A DNA stretch of 64,000 nucleotides from Phytophthora hibernalis (GCA_012656075.1 JAAKBF010000324.1:1-64000); one strand, 5' to 3'; numbered from the stretch's first letter, positions 11,027-23,272 are shown. Notes: a model not told the origin generated them from the letters alone. Made by a program: numbers and translations.

Positions 11027-11099
11027 TCCCAAATAGTCTAGGCGGTTAGGATACGTGGCTTTCACCCACGCGACCCGGGTTCGAGTCCCGGTTTGGGAA
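11027..11099 (+). tRNA. tRNA-Glu(UUC), array copy 27
   Basis: Reads as copy 2; unit 443 bp, the longest, from a 36-bp tandem duplication in the spacer near 11331-11398. Confidence 0.95.
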
Positions 11100-11469
11100 T
11101 GTTGCTTTTCCACTCCTGCCACTGCCTCGCACCGGATGGACGCGCTTTATGCTGGGCATCGCCGTGACAGGACAGTCAGTCACTGCTACGCGGCGGGGCT
11201 GACGTTGGGCGACCTGTGTGGCGCGTCACAACCTGCCAACGGGGTCGGGAAAAGCGTGGTGGCGAATTGGTGTCCCCAGACGTCGTGGGGCCACGGGCGA
11301 GCGCTGAGCGGGCGCGCGAGACGATGGCGGGCGCTATGCGGTGTAGGGTGGTGGCTTGCGGTGGCGGCGCTATGCGGTGTAGGGTGGTGGCTTGCGGTGT
11401 GTGAAAGACGCGTAATGGGGTTGTGTTGCGGCGTCGAGTCCGTTAGTCGAGTCGGTTAAGAGAAGGTGC

Positions 11470-11542
11470 TCCCAAATAGTCTAGGCGGTTAGGATACGTG
11501 GCTTTCACCCACGCGACCCGGGTTCGAGTCCCGGTTTGGGAA
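11470..11542 (+). tRNA. tRNA-Glu(UUC), array copy 28
   Basis: Reads as copy 2; first of a run of 53 units of exactly 407 bp. Confidence 0.95.
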
Positions 11543-11876
11543 TGTTGCTTTTCCACTCCTGCCACTGCCTCGCACCGGATGGACGCGCTTTATGCTGGGC
11601 ATCGCCGTGACAGGACAGTCAGTCACTGCTACGCGGCGGGGCTGACGTTGGGCGACCTGTGTGGCGCGTCACAACCTGCCAACGGGGTCGGGAAAAGCGT
11701 GGTGGCGAATTGGTGTCCCCAGACGTCGTGGGGCCACGGGCGAGCGCTGAGCGGGCGCGCGAGACGATGGCGGGCGCTATGCGGTGTAGGGTGGTGGCTT
11801 GCGGTGTGTGAAAGACGCGTAATGGGGTTGTGTTGCGGCGTCGAGTCCGTTAGTCGAGTCGGTTAAGAGAAGGTGC

Positions 11877-11949
11877 TCCCAAATAGTCTAGGCGGTTAGG
11901 ATACGTGGCTTTCACCCACGCGACCCGGGTTCGAGTCCCGGTTTGGGAA
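11877..11949 (+). tRNA. tRNA-Glu(UUC), array copy 29
   Basis: As copy 28. Confidence 0.95.
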
Positions 11950-12283
11950 TGTTGCTTTTCCACTCCTGCCACTGCCTCGCACCGGATGGACGCGCTTTAT
12001 GCTGGGCATCGCCGTGACAGGACAGTCAGTCACTGCTACGCGGCGGGGCTGACGTTGGGCGACCTGTGTGGCGCGTCACAACCTGCCAACGGGGTCGGGA
12101 AAAGCGTGGTGGCGAATTGGTGTCCCCAGACGTCGTGGGGCCACGGGCGAGCGCTGAGCGGGCGCGCGAGACGATGGCGGGCGCTATGCGGTGTAGGGTG
12201 GTGGCTTGCGGTGTGTGAAAGACGCGTAATGGGGTTGTGTTGCGGCGTCGAGTCCGTTAGTCGAGTCGGTTAAGAGAAGGTGC

Positions 12284-12356
12284 TCCCAAATAGTCTAGGC
12301 GGTTAGGATACGTGGCTTTCACCCACGCGACCCGGGTTCGAGTCCCGGTTTGGGAA
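12284..12356 (+). tRNA. tRNA-Glu(UUC), array copy 30
   Basis: As copy 28. Confidence 0.95.
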
Positions 12357-12690
12357 TGTTGCTTTTCCACTCCTGCCACTGCCTCGCACCGGATGGACGC
12401 GCTTTATGCTGGGCATCGCCGTGACAGGACAGTCAGTCACTGCTACGCGGCGGGGCTGACGTTGGGCGACCTGTGTGGCGCGTCACAACCTGCCAACGGG
12501 GTCGGGAAAAGCGTGGTGGCGAATTGGTGTCCCCAGACGTCGTGGGGCCACGGGCGAGCGCTGAGCGGGCGCGCGAGACGATGGCGGGCGCTATGCGGTG
12601 TAGGGTGGTGGCTTGCGGTGTGTGAAAGACGCGTAATGGGGTTGTGTTGCGGCGTCGAGTCCGTTAGTCGAGTCGGTTAAGAGAAGGTGC

Positions 12691-12763
12691 TCCCAAATAG
12701 TCTAGGCGGTTAGGATACGTGGCTTTCACCCACGCGACCCGGGTTCGAGTCCCGGTTTGGGAA
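12691..12763 (+). tRNA. tRNA-Glu(UUC), array copy 31
   Basis: As copy 28. Confidence 0.95.
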
Positions 12764-13097
12764 TGTTGCTTTTCCACTCCTGCCACTGCCTCGCACCGGA
12801 TGGACGCGCTTTATGCTGGGCATCGCCGTGACAGGACAGTCAGTCACTGCTACGCGGCGGGGCTGACGTTGGGCGACCTGTGTGGCGCGTCACAACCTGC
12901 CAACGGGGTCGGGAAAAGCGTGGTGGCGAATTGGTGTCCCCAGACGTCGTGGGGCCACGGGCGAGCGCTGAGCGGGCGCGCGAGACGATGGCGGGCGCTA
13001 TGCGGTGTAGGGTGGTGGCTTGCGGTGTGTGAAAGACGCGTAATGGGGTTGTGTTGCGGCGTCGAGTCCGTTAGTCGAGTCGGTTAAGAGAAGGTGC

Positions 13098-13170
13098 TCC
13101 CAAATAGTCTAGGCGGTTAGGATACGTGGCTTTCACCCACGCGACCCGGGTTCGAGTCCCGGTTTGGGAA
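13098..13170 (+). tRNA. tRNA-Glu(UUC), array copy 32
   Basis: As copy 28. Confidence 0.95.
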
Positions 13171-13504
13171 TGTTGCTTTTCCACTCCTGCCACTGCCTCG
13201 CACCGGATGGACGCGCTTTATGCTGGGCATCGCCGTGACAGGACAGTCAGTCACTGCTACGCGGCGGGGCTGACGTTGGGCGACCTGTGTGGCGCGTCAC
13301 AACCTGCCAACGGGGTCGGGAAAAGCGTGGTGGCGAATTGGTGTCCCCAGACGTCGTGGGGCCACGGGCGAGCGCTGAGCGGGCGCGCGAGACGATGGCG
13401 GGCGCTATGCGGTGTAGGGTGGTGGCTTGCGGTGTGTGAAAGACGCGTAATGGGGTTGTGTTGCGGCGTCGAGTCCGTTAGTCGAGTCGGTTAAGAGAAG
13501 GTGC

Positions 13505-13577
13505 TCCCAAATAGTCTAGGCGGTTAGGATACGTGGCTTTCACCCACGCGACCCGGGTTCGAGTCCCGGTTTGGGAA
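13505..13577 (+). tRNA. tRNA-Glu(UUC), array copy 33
   Basis: As copy 28. Confidence 0.95.
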
Positions 13578-13911
13578 TGTTGCTTTTCCACTCCTGCCAC
13601 TGCCTCGCACCGGATGGACGCGCTTTATGCTGGGCATCGCCGTGACAGGACAGTCAGTCACTGCTACGCGGCGGGGCTGACGTTGGGCGACCTGTGTGGC
13701 GCGTCACAACCTGCCAACGGGGTCGGGAAAAGCGTGGTGGCGAATTGGTGTCCCCAGACGTCGTGGGGCCACGGGCGAGCGCTGAGCGGGCGCGCGAGAC
13801 GATGGCGGGCGCTATGCGGTGTAGGGTGGTGGCTTGCGGTGTGTGAAAGACGCGTAATGGGGTTGTGTTGCGGCGTCGAGTCCGTTAGTCGAGTCGGTTA
13901 AGAGAAGGTGC

Positions 13912-13984
13912 TCCCAAATAGTCTAGGCGGTTAGGATACGTGGCTTTCACCCACGCGACCCGGGTTCGAGTCCCGGTTTGGGAA
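13912..13984 (+). tRNA. tRNA-Glu(UUC), array copy 34
   Basis: As copy 28. Confidence 0.95.
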
Positions 13985-14318
13985 TGTTGCTTTTCCACTC
14001 CTGCCACTGCCTCGCACCGGATGGACGCGCTTTATGCTGGGCATCGCCGTGACAGGACAGTCAGTCACTGCTACGCGGCGGGGCTGACGTTGGGCGACCT
14101 GTGTGGCGCGTCACAACCTGCCAACGGGGTCGGGAAAAGCGTGGTGGCGAATTGGTGTCCCCAGACGTCGTGGGGCCACGGGCGAGCGCTGAGCGGGCGC
14201 GCGAGACGATGGCGGGCGCTATGCGGTGTAGGGTGGTGGCTTGCGGTGTGTGAAAGACGCGTAATGGGGTTGTGTTGCGGCGTCGAGTCCGTTAGTCGAG
14301 TCGGTTAAGAGAAGGTGC

Positions 14319-14391
14319 TCCCAAATAGTCTAGGCGGTTAGGATACGTGGCTTTCACCCACGCGACCCGGGTTCGAGTCCCGGTTTGGGAA
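14319..14391 (+). tRNA. tRNA-Glu(UUC), array copy 35
   Basis: As copy 28. Confidence 0.95.
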
Positions 14392-14725
14392 TGTTGCTTT
14401 TCCACTCCTGCCACTGCCTCGCACCGGATGGACGCGCTTTATGCTGGGCATCGCCGTGACAGGACAGTCAGTCACTGCTACGCGGCGGGGCTGACGTTGG
14501 GCGACCTGTGTGGCGCGTCACAACCTGCCAACGGGGTCGGGAAAAGCGTGGTGGCGAATTGGTGTCCCCAGACGTCGTGGGGCCACGGGCGAGCGCTGAG
14601 CGGGCGCGCGAGACGATGGCGGGCGCTATGCGGTGTAGGGTGGTGGCTTGCGGTGTGTGAAAGACGCGTAATGGGGTTGTGTTGCGGCGTCGAGTCCGTT
14701 AGTCGAGTCGGTTAAGAGAAGGTGC

Positions 14726-14798
14726 TCCCAAATAGTCTAGGCGGTTAGGATACGTGGCTTTCACCCACGCGACCCGGGTTCGAGTCCCGGTTTGGGAA
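14726..14798 (+). tRNA. tRNA-Glu(UUC), array copy 36
   Basis: As copy 28. Confidence 0.95.
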
Positions 14799-15132
14799 TG
14801 TTGCTTTTCCACTCCTGCCACTGCCTCGCACCGGATGGACGCGCTTTATGCTGGGCATCGCCGTGACAGGACAGTCAGTCACTGCTACGCGGCGGGGCTG
14901 ACGTTGGGCGACCTGTGTGGCGCGTCACAACCTGCCAACGGGGTCGGGAAAAGCGTGGTGGCGAATTGGTGTCCCCAGACGTCGTGGGGCCACGGGCGAG
15001 CGCTGAGCGGGCGCGCGAGACGATGGCGGGCGCTATGCGGTGTAGGGTGGTGGCTTGCGGTGTGTGAAAGACGCGTAATGGGGTTGTGTTGCGGCGTCGA
15101 GTCCGTTAGTCGAGTCGGTTAAGAGAAGGTGC

Positions 15133-15205
15133 TCCCAAATAGTCTAGGCGGTTAGGATACGTGGCTTTCACCCACGCGACCCGGGTTCGAGTCCCGGTTT
15201 GGGAA
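15133..15205 (+). tRNA. tRNA-Glu(UUC), array copy 37
   Basis: As copy 28. Confidence 0.95.
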
Positions 15206-15539
15206 TGTTGCTTTTCCACTCCTGCCACTGCCTCGCACCGGATGGACGCGCTTTATGCTGGGCATCGCCGTGACAGGACAGTCAGTCACTGCTACGCGGC
15301 GGGGCTGACGTTGGGCGACCTGTGTGGCGCGTCACAACCTGCCAACGGGGTCGGGAAAAGCGTGGTGGCGAATTGGTGTCCCCAGACGTCGTGGGGCCAC
15401 GGGCGAGCGCTGAGCGGGCGCGCGAGACGATGGCGGGCGCTATGCGGTGTAGGGTGGTGGCTTGCGGTGTGTGAAAGACGCGTAATGGGGTTGTGTTGCG
15501 GCGTCGAGTCCGTTAGTCGAGTCGGTTAAGAGAAGGTGC

Positions 15540-15612
15540 TCCCAAATAGTCTAGGCGGTTAGGATACGTGGCTTTCACCCACGCGACCCGGGTTCGAGTC
15601 CCGGTTTGGGAA
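15540..15612 (+). tRNA. tRNA-Glu(UUC), array copy 38
   Basis: As copy 28. Confidence 0.95.
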
Positions 15613-15946
15613 TGTTGCTTTTCCACTCCTGCCACTGCCTCGCACCGGATGGACGCGCTTTATGCTGGGCATCGCCGTGACAGGACAGTCAGTCACTGCT
15701 ACGCGGCGGGGCTGACGTTGGGCGACCTGTGTGGCGCGTCACAACCTGCCAACGGGGTCGGGAAAAGCGTGGTGGCGAATTGGTGTCCCCAGACGTCGTG
15801 GGGCCACGGGCGAGCGCTGAGCGGGCGCGCGAGACGATGGCGGGCGCTATGCGGTGTAGGGTGGTGGCTTGCGGTGTGTGAAAGACGCGTAATGGGGTTG
15901 TGTTGCGGCGTCGAGTCCGTTAGTCGAGTCGGTTAAGAGAAGGTGC

Positions 15947-16019
15947 TCCCAAATAGTCTAGGCGGTTAGGATACGTGGCTTTCACCCACGCGACCCGGGT
16001 TCGAGTCCCGGTTTGGGAA
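15947..16019 (+). tRNA. tRNA-Glu(UUC), array copy 39
   Basis: As copy 28. Confidence 0.95.
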
Positions 16020-16353
16020 TGTTGCTTTTCCACTCCTGCCACTGCCTCGCACCGGATGGACGCGCTTTATGCTGGGCATCGCCGTGACAGGACAGTCAGT
16101 CACTGCTACGCGGCGGGGCTGACGTTGGGCGACCTGTGTGGCGCGTCACAACCTGCCAACGGGGTCGGGAAAAGCGTGGTGGCGAATTGGTGTCCCCAGA
16201 CGTCGTGGGGCCACGGGCGAGCGCTGAGCGGGCGCGCGAGACGATGGCGGGCGCTATGCGGTGTAGGGTGGTGGCTTGCGGTGTGTGAAAGACGCGTAAT
16301 GGGGTTGTGTTGCGGCGTCGAGTCCGTTAGTCGAGTCGGTTAAGAGAAGGTGC

Positions 16354-16426
16354 TCCCAAATAGTCTAGGCGGTTAGGATACGTGGCTTTCACCCACGCGA
16401 CCCGGGTTCGAGTCCCGGTTTGGGAA
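16354..16426 (+). tRNA. tRNA-Glu(UUC), array copy 40
   Basis: As copy 28. Confidence 0.95.
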
Positions 16427-16760
16427 TGTTGCTTTTCCACTCCTGCCACTGCCTCGCACCGGATGGACGCGCTTTATGCTGGGCATCGCCGTGACAGGAC
16501 AGTCAGTCACTGCTACGCGGCGGGGCTGACGTTGGGCGACCTGTGTGGCGCGTCACAACCTGCCAACGGGGTCGGGAAAAGCGTGGTGGCGAATTGGTGT
16601 CCCCAGACGTCGTGGGGCCACGGGCGAGCGCTGAGCGGGCGCGCGAGACGATGGCGGGCGCTATGCGGTGTAGGGTGGTGGCTTGCGGTGTGTGAAAGAC
16701 GCGTAATGGGGTTGTGTTGCGGCGTCGAGTCCGTTAGTCGAGTCGGTTAAGAGAAGGTGC

Positions 16761-16833
16761 TCCCAAATAGTCTAGGCGGTTAGGATACGTGGCTTTCACC
16801 CACGCGACCCGGGTTCGAGTCCCGGTTTGGGAA
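16761..16833 (+). tRNA. tRNA-Glu(UUC), array copy 41
   Basis: As copy 28. Confidence 0.95.
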
Positions 16834-17167
16834 TGTTGCTTTTCCACTCCTGCCACTGCCTCGCACCGGATGGACGCGCTTTATGCTGGGCATCGCCGTG
16901 ACAGGACAGTCAGTCACTGCTACGCGGCGGGGCTGACGTTGGGCGACCTGTGTGGCGCGTCACAACCTGCCAACGGGGTCGGGAAAAGCGTGGTGGCGAA
17001 TTGGTGTCCCCAGACGTCGTGGGGCCACGGGCGAGCGCTGAGCGGGCGCGCGAGACGATGGCGGGCGCTATGCGGTGTAGGGTGGTGGCTTGCGGTGTGT
17101 GAAAGACGCGTAATGGGGTTGTGTTGCGGCGTCGAGTCCGTTAGTCGAGTCGGTTAAGAGAAGGTGC

Positions 17168-17240
17168 TCCCAAATAGTCTAGGCGGTTAGGATACGTGGC
17201 TTTCACCCACGCGACCCGGGTTCGAGTCCCGGTTTGGGAA
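17168..17240 (+). tRNA. tRNA-Glu(UUC), array copy 42
   Basis: As copy 28. Confidence 0.95.
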
Positions 17241-17574
17241 TGTTGCTTTTCCACTCCTGCCACTGCCTCGCACCGGATGGACGCGCTTTATGCTGGGCAT
17301 CGCCGTGACAGGACAGTCAGTCACTGCTACGCGGCGGGGCTGACGTTGGGCGACCTGTGTGGCGCGTCACAACCTGCCAACGGGGTCGGGAAAAGCGTGG
17401 TGGCGAATTGGTGTCCCCAGACGTCGTGGGGCCACGGGCGAGCGCTGAGCGGGCGCGCGAGACGATGGCGGGCGCTATGCGGTGTAGGGTGGTGGCTTGC
17501 GGTGTGTGAAAGACGCGTAATGGGGTTGTGTTGCGGCGTCGAGTCCGTTAGTCGAGTCGGTTAAGAGAAGGTGC

Positions 17575-17647
17575 TCCCAAATAGTCTAGGCGGTTAGGAT
17601 ACGTGGCTTTCACCCACGCGACCCGGGTTCGAGTCCCGGTTTGGGAA
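17575..17647 (+). tRNA. tRNA-Glu(UUC), array copy 43
   Basis: As copy 28. Confidence 0.95.
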
Positions 17648-17981
17648 TGTTGCTTTTCCACTCCTGCCACTGCCTCGCACCGGATGGACGCGCTTTATGC
17701 TGGGCATCGCCGTGACAGGACAGTCAGTCACTGCTACGCGGCGGGGCTGACGTTGGGCGACCTGTGTGGCGCGTCACAACCTGCCAACGGGGTCGGGAAA
17801 AGCGTGGTGGCGAATTGGTGTCCCCAGACGTCGTGGGGCCACGGGCGAGCGCTGAGCGGGCGCGCGAGACGATGGCGGGCGCTATGCGGTGTAGGGTGGT
17901 GGCTTGCGGTGTGTGAAAGACGCGTAATGGGGTTGTGTTGCGGCGTCGAGTCCGTTAGTCGAGTCGGTTAAGAGAAGGTGC

Positions 17982-18054
17982 TCCCAAATAGTCTAGGCGG
18001 TTAGGATACGTGGCTTTCACCCACGCGACCCGGGTTCGAGTCCCGGTTTGGGAA
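17982..18054 (+). tRNA. tRNA-Glu(UUC), array copy 44
   Basis: As copy 28. Confidence 0.95.
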
Positions 18055-18388
18055 TGTTGCTTTTCCACTCCTGCCACTGCCTCGCACCGGATGGACGCGC
18101 TTTATGCTGGGCATCGCCGTGACAGGACAGTCAGTCACTGCTACGCGGCGGGGCTGACGTTGGGCGACCTGTGTGGCGCGTCACAACCTGCCAACGGGGT
18201 CGGGAAAAGCGTGGTGGCGAATTGGTGTCCCCAGACGTCGTGGGGCCACGGGCGAGCGCTGAGCGGGCGCGCGAGACGATGGCGGGCGCTATGCGGTGTA
18301 GGGTGGTGGCTTGCGGTGTGTGAAAGACGCGTAATGGGGTTGTGTTGCGGCGTCGAGTCCGTTAGTCGAGTCGGTTAAGAGAAGGTGC

Positions 18389-18461
18389 TCCCAAATAGTC
18401 TAGGCGGTTAGGATACGTGGCTTTCACCCACGCGACCCGGGTTCGAGTCCCGGTTTGGGAA
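18389..18461 (+). tRNA. tRNA-Glu(UUC), array copy 45
   Basis: As copy 28. Confidence 0.95.
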
Positions 18462-18795
18462 TGTTGCTTTTCCACTCCTGCCACTGCCTCGCACCGGATG
18501 GACGCGCTTTATGCTGGGCATCGCCGTGACAGGACAGTCAGTCACTGCTACGCGGCGGGGCTGACGTTGGGCGACCTGTGTGGCGCGTCACAACCTGCCA
18601 ACGGGGTCGGGAAAAGCGTGGTGGCGAATTGGTGTCCCCAGACGTCGTGGGGCCACGGGCGAGCGCTGAGCGGGCGCGCGAGACGATGGCGGGCGCTATG
18701 CGGTGTAGGGTGGTGGCTTGCGGTGTGTGAAAGACGCGTAATGGGGTTGTGTTGCGGCGTCGAGTCCGTTAGTCGAGTCGGTTAAGAGAAGGTGC

Positions 18796-18868
18796 TCCCA
18801 AATAGTCTAGGCGGTTAGGATACGTGGCTTTCACCCACGCGACCCGGGTTCGAGTCCCGGTTTGGGAA
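18796..18868 (+). tRNA. tRNA-Glu(UUC), array copy 46
   Basis: As copy 28. Confidence 0.95.
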
Positions 18869-19202
18869 TGTTGCTTTTCCACTCCTGCCACTGCCTCGCA
18901 CCGGATGGACGCGCTTTATGCTGGGCATCGCCGTGACAGGACAGTCAGTCACTGCTACGCGGCGGGGCTGACGTTGGGCGACCTGTGTGGCGCGTCACAA
19001 CCTGCCAACGGGGTCGGGAAAAGCGTGGTGGCGAATTGGTGTCCCCAGACGTCGTGGGGCCACGGGCGAGCGCTGAGCGGGCGCGCGAGACGATGGCGGG
19101 CGCTATGCGGTGTAGGGTGGTGGCTTGCGGTGTGTGAAAGACGCGTAATGGGGTTGTGTTGCGGCGTCGAGTCCGTTAGTCGAGTCGGTTAAGAGAAGGT
19201 GC

Positions 19203-19275
19203 TCCCAAATAGTCTAGGCGGTTAGGATACGTGGCTTTCACCCACGCGACCCGGGTTCGAGTCCCGGTTTGGGAA
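19203..19275 (+). tRNA. tRNA-Glu(UUC), array copy 47
   Basis: As copy 28. Confidence 0.95.
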
Positions 19276-19609
19276 TGTTGCTTTTCCACTCCTGCCACTG
19301 CCTCGCACCGGATGGACGCGCTTTATGCTGGGCATCGCCGTGACAGGACAGTCAGTCACTGCTACGCGGCGGGGCTGACGTTGGGCGACCTGTGTGGCGC
19401 GTCACAACCTGCCAACGGGGTCGGGAAAAGCGTGGTGGCGAATTGGTGTCCCCAGACGTCGTGGGGCCACGGGCGAGCGCTGAGCGGGCGCGCGAGACGA
19501 TGGCGGGCGCTATGCGGTGTAGGGTGGTGGCTTGCGGTGTGTGAAAGACGCGTAATGGGGTTGTGTTGCGGCGTCGAGTCCGTTAGTCGAGTCGGTTAAG
19601 AGAAGGTGC

Positions 19610-19682
19610 TCCCAAATAGTCTAGGCGGTTAGGATACGTGGCTTTCACCCACGCGACCCGGGTTCGAGTCCCGGTTTGGGAA
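19610..19682 (+). tRNA. tRNA-Glu(UUC), array copy 48
   Basis: As copy 28. Confidence 0.95.
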
Positions 19683-20016
19683 TGTTGCTTTTCCACTCCT
19701 GCCACTGCCTCGCACCGGATGGACGCGCTTTATGCTGGGCATCGCCGTGACAGGACAGTCAGTCACTGCTACGCGGCGGGGCTGACGTTGGGCGACCTGT
19801 GTGGCGCGTCACAACCTGCCAACGGGGTCGGGAAAAGCGTGGTGGCGAATTGGTGTCCCCAGACGTCGTGGGGCCACGGGCGAGCGCTGAGCGGGCGCGC
19901 GAGACGATGGCGGGCGCTATGCGGTGTAGGGTGGTGGCTTGCGGTGTGTGAAAGACGCGTAATGGGGTTGTGTTGCGGCGTCGAGTCCGTTAGTCGAGTC
20001 GGTTAAGAGAAGGTGC

Positions 20017-20089
20017 TCCCAAATAGTCTAGGCGGTTAGGATACGTGGCTTTCACCCACGCGACCCGGGTTCGAGTCCCGGTTTGGGAA
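20017..20089 (+). tRNA. tRNA-Glu(UUC), array copy 49
   Basis: As copy 28. Confidence 0.95.
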
Positions 20090-20423
20090 TGTTGCTTTTC
20101 CACTCCTGCCACTGCCTCGCACCGGATGGACGCGCTTTATGCTGGGCATCGCCGTGACAGGACAGTCAGTCACTGCTACGCGGCGGGGCTGACGTTGGGC
20201 GACCTGTGTGGCGCGTCACAACCTGCCAACGGGGTCGGGAAAAGCGTGGTGGCGAATTGGTGTCCCCAGACGTCGTGGGGCCACGGGCGAGCGCTGAGCG
20301 GGCGCGCGAGACGATGGCGGGCGCTATGCGGTGTAGGGTGGTGGCTTGCGGTGTGTGAAAGACGCGTAATGGGGTTGTGTTGCGGCGTCGAGTCCGTTAG
20401 TCGAGTCGGTTAAGAGAAGGTGC

Positions 20424-20496
20424 TCCCAAATAGTCTAGGCGGTTAGGATACGTGGCTTTCACCCACGCGACCCGGGTTCGAGTCCCGGTTTGGGAA
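20424..20496 (+). tRNA. tRNA-Glu(UUC), array copy 50
   Basis: As copy 28. Confidence 0.95.
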
Positions 20497-20830
20497 TGTT
20501 GCTTTTCCACTCCTGCCACTGCCTCGCACCGGATGGACGCGCTTTATGCTGGGCATCGCCGTGACAGGACAGTCAGTCACTGCTACGCGGCGGGGCTGAC
20601 GTTGGGCGACCTGTGTGGCGCGTCACAACCTGCCAACGGGGTCGGGAAAAGCGTGGTGGCGAATTGGTGTCCCCAGACGTCGTGGGGCCACGGGCGAGCG
20701 CTGAGCGGGCGCGCGAGACGATGGCGGGCGCTATGCGGTGTAGGGTGGTGGCTTGCGGTGTGTGAAAGACGCGTAATGGGGTTGTGTTGCGGCGTCGAGT
20801 CCGTTAGTCGAGTCGGTTAAGAGAAGGTGC

Positions 20831-20903
20831 TCCCAAATAGTCTAGGCGGTTAGGATACGTGGCTTTCACCCACGCGACCCGGGTTCGAGTCCCGGTTTGG
20901 GAA
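20831..20903 (+). tRNA. tRNA-Glu(UUC), array copy 51
   Basis: As copy 28. Confidence 0.95.
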
Positions 20904-21237
20904 TGTTGCTTTTCCACTCCTGCCACTGCCTCGCACCGGATGGACGCGCTTTATGCTGGGCATCGCCGTGACAGGACAGTCAGTCACTGCTACGCGGCGG
21001 GGCTGACGTTGGGCGACCTGTGTGGCGCGTCACAACCTGCCAACGGGGTCGGGAAAAGCGTGGTGGCGAATTGGTGTCCCCAGACGTCGTGGGGCCACGG
21101 GCGAGCGCTGAGCGGGCGCGCGAGACGATGGCGGGCGCTATGCGGTGTAGGGTGGTGGCTTGCGGTGTGTGAAAGACGCGTAATGGGGTTGTGTTGCGGC
21201 GTCGAGTCCGTTAGTCGAGTCGGTTAAGAGAAGGTGC

Positions 21238-21310
21238 TCCCAAATAGTCTAGGCGGTTAGGATACGTGGCTTTCACCCACGCGACCCGGGTTCGAGTCCC
21301 GGTTTGGGAA
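21238..21310 (+). tRNA. tRNA-Glu(UUC), array copy 52
   Basis: As copy 28. Confidence 0.95.
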
Positions 21311-21644
21311 TGTTGCTTTTCCACTCCTGCCACTGCCTCGCACCGGATGGACGCGCTTTATGCTGGGCATCGCCGTGACAGGACAGTCAGTCACTGCTAC
21401 GCGGCGGGGCTGACGTTGGGCGACCTGTGTGGCGCGTCACAACCTGCCAACGGGGTCGGGAAAAGCGTGGTGGCGAATTGGTGTCCCCAGACGTCGTGGG
21501 GCCACGGGCGAGCGCTGAGCGGGCGCGCGAGACGATGGCGGGCGCTATGCGGTGTAGGGTGGTGGCTTGCGGTGTGTGAAAGACGCGTAATGGGGTTGTG
21601 TTGCGGCGTCGAGTCCGTTAGTCGAGTCGGTTAAGAGAAGGTGC

Positions 21645-21717
21645 TCCCAAATAGTCTAGGCGGTTAGGATACGTGGCTTTCACCCACGCGACCCGGGTTC
21701 GAGTCCCGGTTTGGGAA
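21645..21717 (+). tRNA. tRNA-Glu(UUC), array copy 53
   Basis: As copy 28. Confidence 0.95.
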
Positions 21718-22051
21718 TGTTGCTTTTCCACTCCTGCCACTGCCTCGCACCGGATGGACGCGCTTTATGCTGGGCATCGCCGTGACAGGACAGTCAGTCA
21801 CTGCTACGCGGCGGGGCTGACGTTGGGCGACCTGTGTGGCGCGTCACAACCTGCCAACGGGGTCGGGAAAAGCGTGGTGGCGAATTGGTGTCCCCAGACG
21901 TCGTGGGGCCACGGGCGAGCGCTGAGCGGGCGCGCGAGACGATGGCGGGCGCTATGCGGTGTAGGGTGGTGGCTTGCGGTGTGTGAAAGACGCGTAATGG
22001 GGTTGTGTTGCGGCGTCGAGTCCGTTAGTCGAGTCGGTTAAGAGAAGGTGC

Positions 22052-22124
22052 TCCCAAATAGTCTAGGCGGTTAGGATACGTGGCTTTCACCCACGCGACC
22101 CGGGTTCGAGTCCCGGTTTGGGAA
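22052..22124 (+). tRNA. tRNA-Glu(UUC), array copy 54
   Basis: As copy 28. Confidence 0.95.
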
Positions 22125-22458
22125 TGTTGCTTTTCCACTCCTGCCACTGCCTCGCACCGGATGGACGCGCTTTATGCTGGGCATCGCCGTGACAGGACAG
22201 TCAGTCACTGCTACGCGGCGGGGCTGACGTTGGGCGACCTGTGTGGCGCGTCACAACCTGCCAACGGGGTCGGGAAAAGCGTGGTGGCGAATTGGTGTCC
22301 CCAGACGTCGTGGGGCCACGGGCGAGCGCTGAGCGGGCGCGCGAGACGATGGCGGGCGCTATGCGGTGTAGGGTGGTGGCTTGCGGTGTGTGAAAGACGC
22401 GTAATGGGGTTGTGTTGCGGCGTCGAGTCCGTTAGTCGAGTCGGTTAAGAGAAGGTGC

Positions 22459-22531
22459 TCCCAAATAGTCTAGGCGGTTAGGATACGTGGCTTTCACCCA
22501 CGCGACCCGGGTTCGAGTCCCGGTTTGGGAA
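22459..22531 (+). tRNA. tRNA-Glu(UUC), array copy 55
   Basis: As copy 28. Confidence 0.95.
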
Positions 22532-22865
22532 TGTTGCTTTTCCACTCCTGCCACTGCCTCGCACCGGATGGACGCGCTTTATGCTGGGCATCGCCGTGAC
22601 AGGACAGTCAGTCACTGCTACGCGGCGGGGCTGACGTTGGGCGACCTGTGTGGCGCGTCACAACCTGCCAACGGGGTCGGGAAAAGCGTGGTGGCGAATT
22701 GGTGTCCCCAGACGTCGTGGGGCCACGGGCGAGCGCTGAGCGGGCGCGCGAGACGATGGCGGGCGCTATGCGGTGTAGGGTGGTGGCTTGCGGTGTGTGA
22801 AAGACGCGTAATGGGGTTGTGTTGCGGCGTCGAGTCCGTTAGTCGAGTCGGTTAAGAGAAGGTGC

Positions 22866-22938
22866 TCCCAAATAGTCTAGGCGGTTAGGATACGTGGCTT
22901 TCACCCACGCGACCCGGGTTCGAGTCCCGGTTTGGGAA
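22866..22938 (+). tRNA. tRNA-Glu(UUC), array copy 56
   Basis: As copy 28. Confidence 0.95.
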
Positions 22939-23272
22939 TGTTGCTTTTCCACTCCTGCCACTGCCTCGCACCGGATGGACGCGCTTTATGCTGGGCATCG
23001 CCGTGACAGGACAGTCAGTCACTGCTACGCGGCGGGGCTGACGTTGGGCGACCTGTGTGGCGCGTCACAACCTGCCAACGGGGTCGGGAAAAGCGTGGTG
23101 GCGAATTGGTGTCCCCAGACGTCGTGGGGCCACGGGCGAGCGCTGAGCGGGCGCGCGAGACGATGGCGGGCGCTATGCGGTGTAGGGTGGTGGCTTGCGG
23201 TGTGTGAAAGACGCGTAATGGGGTTGTGTTGCGGCGTCGAGTCCGTTAGTCGAGTCGGTTAAGAGAAGGTGC

